Positions 61,770 to 64,000 of a stretch of 64,000 bases of DNA are shown here, piece after piece. A model generated the notes under the pieces. That model saw only the letters and a program-made list of their open reading frames with translations. It ran no database searches and was not told the origin of the DNA. The stretch comes from Parvularculaceae bacterium (GTDB lineage Bacteria > Pseudomonadota > Alphaproteobacteria > Caulobacterales > Parvularculaceae): assembly GCA_028284065.1 (NCBI GenBank), contig JANQSJ010000011.1, positions 186,001 through 250,000 on the forward strand, written 5' to 3'. A program made the position numbers and the translations under genes. Position 1 is the first letter of the stretch. Every line of letters begins with the position of its first letter.

Positions 61770-63665
61770 GTGCTCCACATAAACGATCTTACCTACCGGA
61801 TCGACGACCGCCTCTTGTTCGACAAGGCGACGGCGGCGTTATCCGATGGCTGGAAGACCGGCTTTGTCGGCAGGAACGGGGCGGGCAAGTCCACCCTATT
61901 CAGGCTCATAAAGGGAGATGCGGCGCCTGAGGGCGGCGAGATCTCGCTGCGCAAGGGCCGGCGCCTTGGCGCTCTCGCCCAGGAGGCGCCCGCCGGACCT
62001 GAAAGCCTACTCGATACTGTGATCGCGCATGATGGCGAACGCGCAAGCCTTATCGCCCGCGCCGAGAACGAGACGGACCCTGAGCGGATAGCGGAGATCC
62101 ACACGCGTCTCGCTGACATCGACGCCCACTCGGCTGAGGCGCGCGCCGCCGCAATCCTCGCCGGGCTCGGCTTCAACGTCGAAGAGCAGGCCCGTGCGTG
62201 CGCGGATTTCTCCGGCGGTTGGCGCATGCGCGTCGCGCTTGCCGGCCTTCTTTTCGCCGCGCCGGACCTCATGCTCCTCGACGAACCCACGAACTACCTT
62301 GATATCGAGGGAGCGATGTGGCTGGAAACATTCATCCGGCGCTTCCCCTATTCGGTGATCGTCGTCAGCCATGACCGCGACTTCCTGAACCGCTGCGCAA
62401 CGCATATCCTCGCCCTAGAAGACCGCAAACTCTCCGTACACGCCGGCGGCTACGACGCCTATGTCCGGCGACGGACGGAGGCGCGGGCCCAGGCCCTCGC
62501 CACTCGGGCGAAACTCGACGCGCAGCGCCGGCATATGCAGGCTTTCGTCGACAGGTTCCGCGCGAAGGCGAGCAAAGCGAAACAGGCGCAAAGCCGCCTG
62601 AAGGCGATCGAACGCCTAGCCGACGTCGCGCCCCCGTCGGAGTTCGGCGTCGCGCCATTCACATTCAAAGACCCGAAACCGATGGCGCCGCCGGTTGTGC
62701 GGCTTGTCGACGCCGACCTCGGCTACGCCGATGGCGCGCCCGTGCTCCGTAAACTGAATATGCGGATTGATCAGGACGACCGGATCGTGATCCTCGGCGC
62801 TAATGGCCAGGGCAAGTCGACGCTCGTCAAAACGATCTCCGGCCGGCTGGCGCTCCTCGACGGCGACATCTTCAAGCACAAGAAGCTCAAGATCGCCTAT
62901 TTTTCCCAACATCAGACGGATGAACTTTCCCCCGCCCTGTCGGCGTACGAACACGTCCGCAAGAAACGACCCGACGCGACGGAAGCCGAAGCGCGCTCCC
63001 TCGCCGCGCAGCTCGGCTTCGGCGCTGACCTGGCCGACACAAAAGTCGCGGCCATGTCGGGCGGCGAAAAAGCGCGCCTCCTGCTGGGGCTCATTGGCAT
63101 TGACGCGCCGCACATGATGATCCTCGACGAACCGACGAACCATCTCGATATCGAGAGCCGCGAGGCGCTCGCCGATGCGCTGAACGCGTATTCAGGCGCC
63201 GTCCTCTTGATCACGCACGACGCCCATCTCGCCGAACTCGTCGGCGAACGCCTTTGGCTCGTCAATGACGGCGCGGTCACGACATTCGAAGGCGACCTCG
63301 ACGACTATCGGAACTTCGTACTCGACCTAAGGCGGACGGATCGCGGCGCGCGCAAACCGAGCGCGGAGATTGCGGTTAGGCCCGCGGAGCGCCAGTCGTC
63401 CGCGAGGGCGCGGGAGATGCTGGCGCCCCTCAAGAAAGACGCGGACAAACATGAATCGCGCATCGAGGAACTTAACGGGGTGCTGGCGCGGCTCGACGCC
63501 GCCCTCGCCGCCCCCGACCTTTACGCCAGGGACGTTGCGCGCGCGACCAAGCTGCAACGGGAGCGCGCAGCCCTTGTCGACGCAATCGAGGCAGCCGAAG
63601 AGGCGTGGCTGATTGCGCTGGAGCGATATGAGACGGCGAAGTCGGGCGAATCGGAACCAGCGTAA
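61770..63665 (+). CDS. ABC-F family ATPase, YheS-like
   Basis: A 631-residue cytoplasmic protein with two ABC domains: Walker [10 protein letters not shown] at 34-42, signature FSGGWRMR, Walker [13 protein letters not shown]; second domain [17 protein letters not shown] and [11 protein letters not shown]. The linker has [22 protein letters not shown], the ribosome-contacting P-site tRNA interaction motif region, and a C-terminal coiled coil follows. The overall pattern fits YheS. The start is taken as GTG 61770, giving [10 protein letters not shown], since ABC-F proteins begin at this strand; the longer frame adds an unlikely 79-residue Arg-rich leader antisense to ndk. Confidence 0.88.
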   Translation: MLHINDLTYRIDDRLLFDKATAALSDGWKTGFVGRNGAGKSTLFRLIKGDAAPEGGEISLRKGRRLGALAQEAPAGPESLLDTVIAHDGERASLIARAENETDPERIAEIHTRLADIDAHSAEARAAAILAGLGFNVEEQARACADFSGGWRMRVALAGLLFAAPDLMLLDEPTNYLDIEGAMWLETFIRRFPYSVIVVSHDRDFLNRCATHILALEDRKLSVHAGGYDAYVRRRTEARAQALATRAKLDAQRRHMQAFVDRFRAKASKAKQAQSRLKAIERLADVAPPSEFGVAPFTFKDPKPMAPPVVRLVDADLGYADGAPVLRKLNMRIDQDDRIVILGANGQGKSTLVKTISGRLALLDGDIFKHKKLKIAYFSQHQTDELSPALSAYEHVRKKRPDATEAEARSLAAQLGFGADLADTKVAAMSGGEKARLLLGLIGIDAPHMMILDEPTNHLDIESREALADALNAYSGAVLLITHDAHLAELVGERLWLVNDGAVTTFEGDLDDYRNFVLDLRRTDRGARKPSAEIAVRPAERQSSARAREMLAPLKKDADKHESRIEELNGVLARLDAALAAPDLYARDVARATKLQRERAALVDAIEAAEEAWLIALERYETAKSGESEPA

Positions 63666-63707
63666 CGCCGCGTCAAGCCAGAAACCGCTCATTTAGGAGA
63701 TGTACGG

Positions 63708-64000
63708 ATGAAAGAGCCGAATGACTGCGCGTCAATGCAGGATGTGCGTGATGAGATAGACCGGGTGGACAACGCCGTCGTCGACCTCTTGACCCAGCGC
63801 TGGGGCTATGTCGACCGGATGTGGCAGCTAAAGAAAGCGGAATCGGCAACGGCGTCAGTGCCCTGGCGCAATCGGGAGGTCATTGATCGCGTCCGGGCGC
63901 GCGCCGAAGCGGGCGGCATGCCGCCGGAAATGGCCGAAGCGCTATGGCGTCAGATCATCGGCTGGGGCATTCAGTATCAGGAAGAGCGCCTGCGCGATCA
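63708..64000 (+). CDS. Chorismate mutase (AroQ type), 3' truncated by window
   Basis: The frame from ATG 63708, with AGGAG eight bases upstream, runs off the right edge after 97 residues. It reads like an AroQ chorismate mutase: MQDVRDEIDRVDNAVVDLL with the first active-site region, LTQRWGYVDRMWQLKKAE with the conserved Arg/Lys, and a C-terminal helix with AEALWRQIIGWGIQYQEE. It would convert chorismate to prephenate; a free-standing or salicylate/PchB-like type cannot be separated here because the end is missing. It starts 42 bp after the ABC-F gene. Confidence 0.85.
   Translation, partial: MKEPNDCASMQDVRDEIDRVDNAVVDLLTQRWGYVDRMWQLKKAESATASVPWRNREVIDRVRARAEAGGMPPEMAEALWRQIIGWGIQYQEERLRD

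Overview
The window is GC-rich, densely coded bacterial chromosome from an alphaproteobacterium. This rests on gene content: a hopanoid (hpn) cluster, the lptD-surA-pdxA-rsmA order, the bolA / J-domain / cobS order, a Caulobacter-type CC0125/CC1285 lipoprotein, serC-serA with a leader hairpin pair, and a light-harvesting puc operon. A hopanoid-making, probably facultatively phototrophic relative of the Caulobacterales/Parvularculales is a reasonable guess, but the genus cannot be read from the sequence. No rRNA, tRNA, CRISPR array or intact transposase was seen.

Layout. 1-9.7 kb: hopanoid genes. The 3' end of hpnH is at the left edge; hpnC-hpnD-hpnE, a small membrane protein, a UPF0145 protein and hpnG run on the minus strand; hpnB is on plus; hpnA, a paraoxonase-like lipoprotein and a sulfotransferase are on minus. 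9.9-15.6 kb: tamA-tamB. 16-17.6 kb: small hypothetical genes. 17.7-35.6 kb: mostly housekeeping genes (Uup-type ABC-F, serine hydrolase, serA/serC, DMT exporter plus AraC regulator, secreted PDZ-alpha/beta hydrolase, phytanoyl-CoA dioxygenase family, phzF-thiD, glmM, sua5, FAD oxidase, yaaA). 35.6-44 kb: an outer-membrane biogenesis block, lptF-[182-bp MITE-like element]-lptG-lptD-surA-pdxA-rsmA. 44-53.2 kb: lipoprotein, bolA, J-domain protein, cobS, nitronate monooxygenase, pyruvate kinase, dienelactone hydrolase, TPR protein, and a bdhA-patatin pair. 53.3-56.9 kb: the accessory highlight, pucB-pucA-pucC for a peripheral LH2 antenna on minus, with a divergent unknown gene. 57-64 kb: malonyl-CoA synthetase, EF-hand protein, sterol-desaturase family enzyme, ndk, YheS-type ABC-F and a chorismate mutase cut by the right edge.

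Most interesting region. The puc operon encodes an LH2 beta subunit (PucB) with conserved bacteriochlorophyll ligands. Its alpha subunit (PucA) carries Phe44-Leu45 in place of the aromatic pair of B800-850 antennae, the combination known from blue-shifted B800-820 (LH3-type) complexes, and also has an unusual acidic C-terminal extension of about 60 residues. A perfect TGTC-N10-GACA PpsR/CrtJ site lies 211 bp upstream of pucB, and a strong GC hairpin separates pucBA from pucC. No bch, crt or puf gene is in the window, so the operon is apart from any photosynthesis gene cluster as far as can be seen.

Other signals: a MITE-like insertion that appears to have separated lptG from its ancestral ribosome binding site; a perfect 8-4-8 palindrome upstream of the dioxygenase gene; two 12-bp direct repeats spaced exactly 20 bp upstream of the EF-hand gene; and a lactonase/sulfotransferase pair attached to hpnA that could extend hopanoid head-group chemistry.
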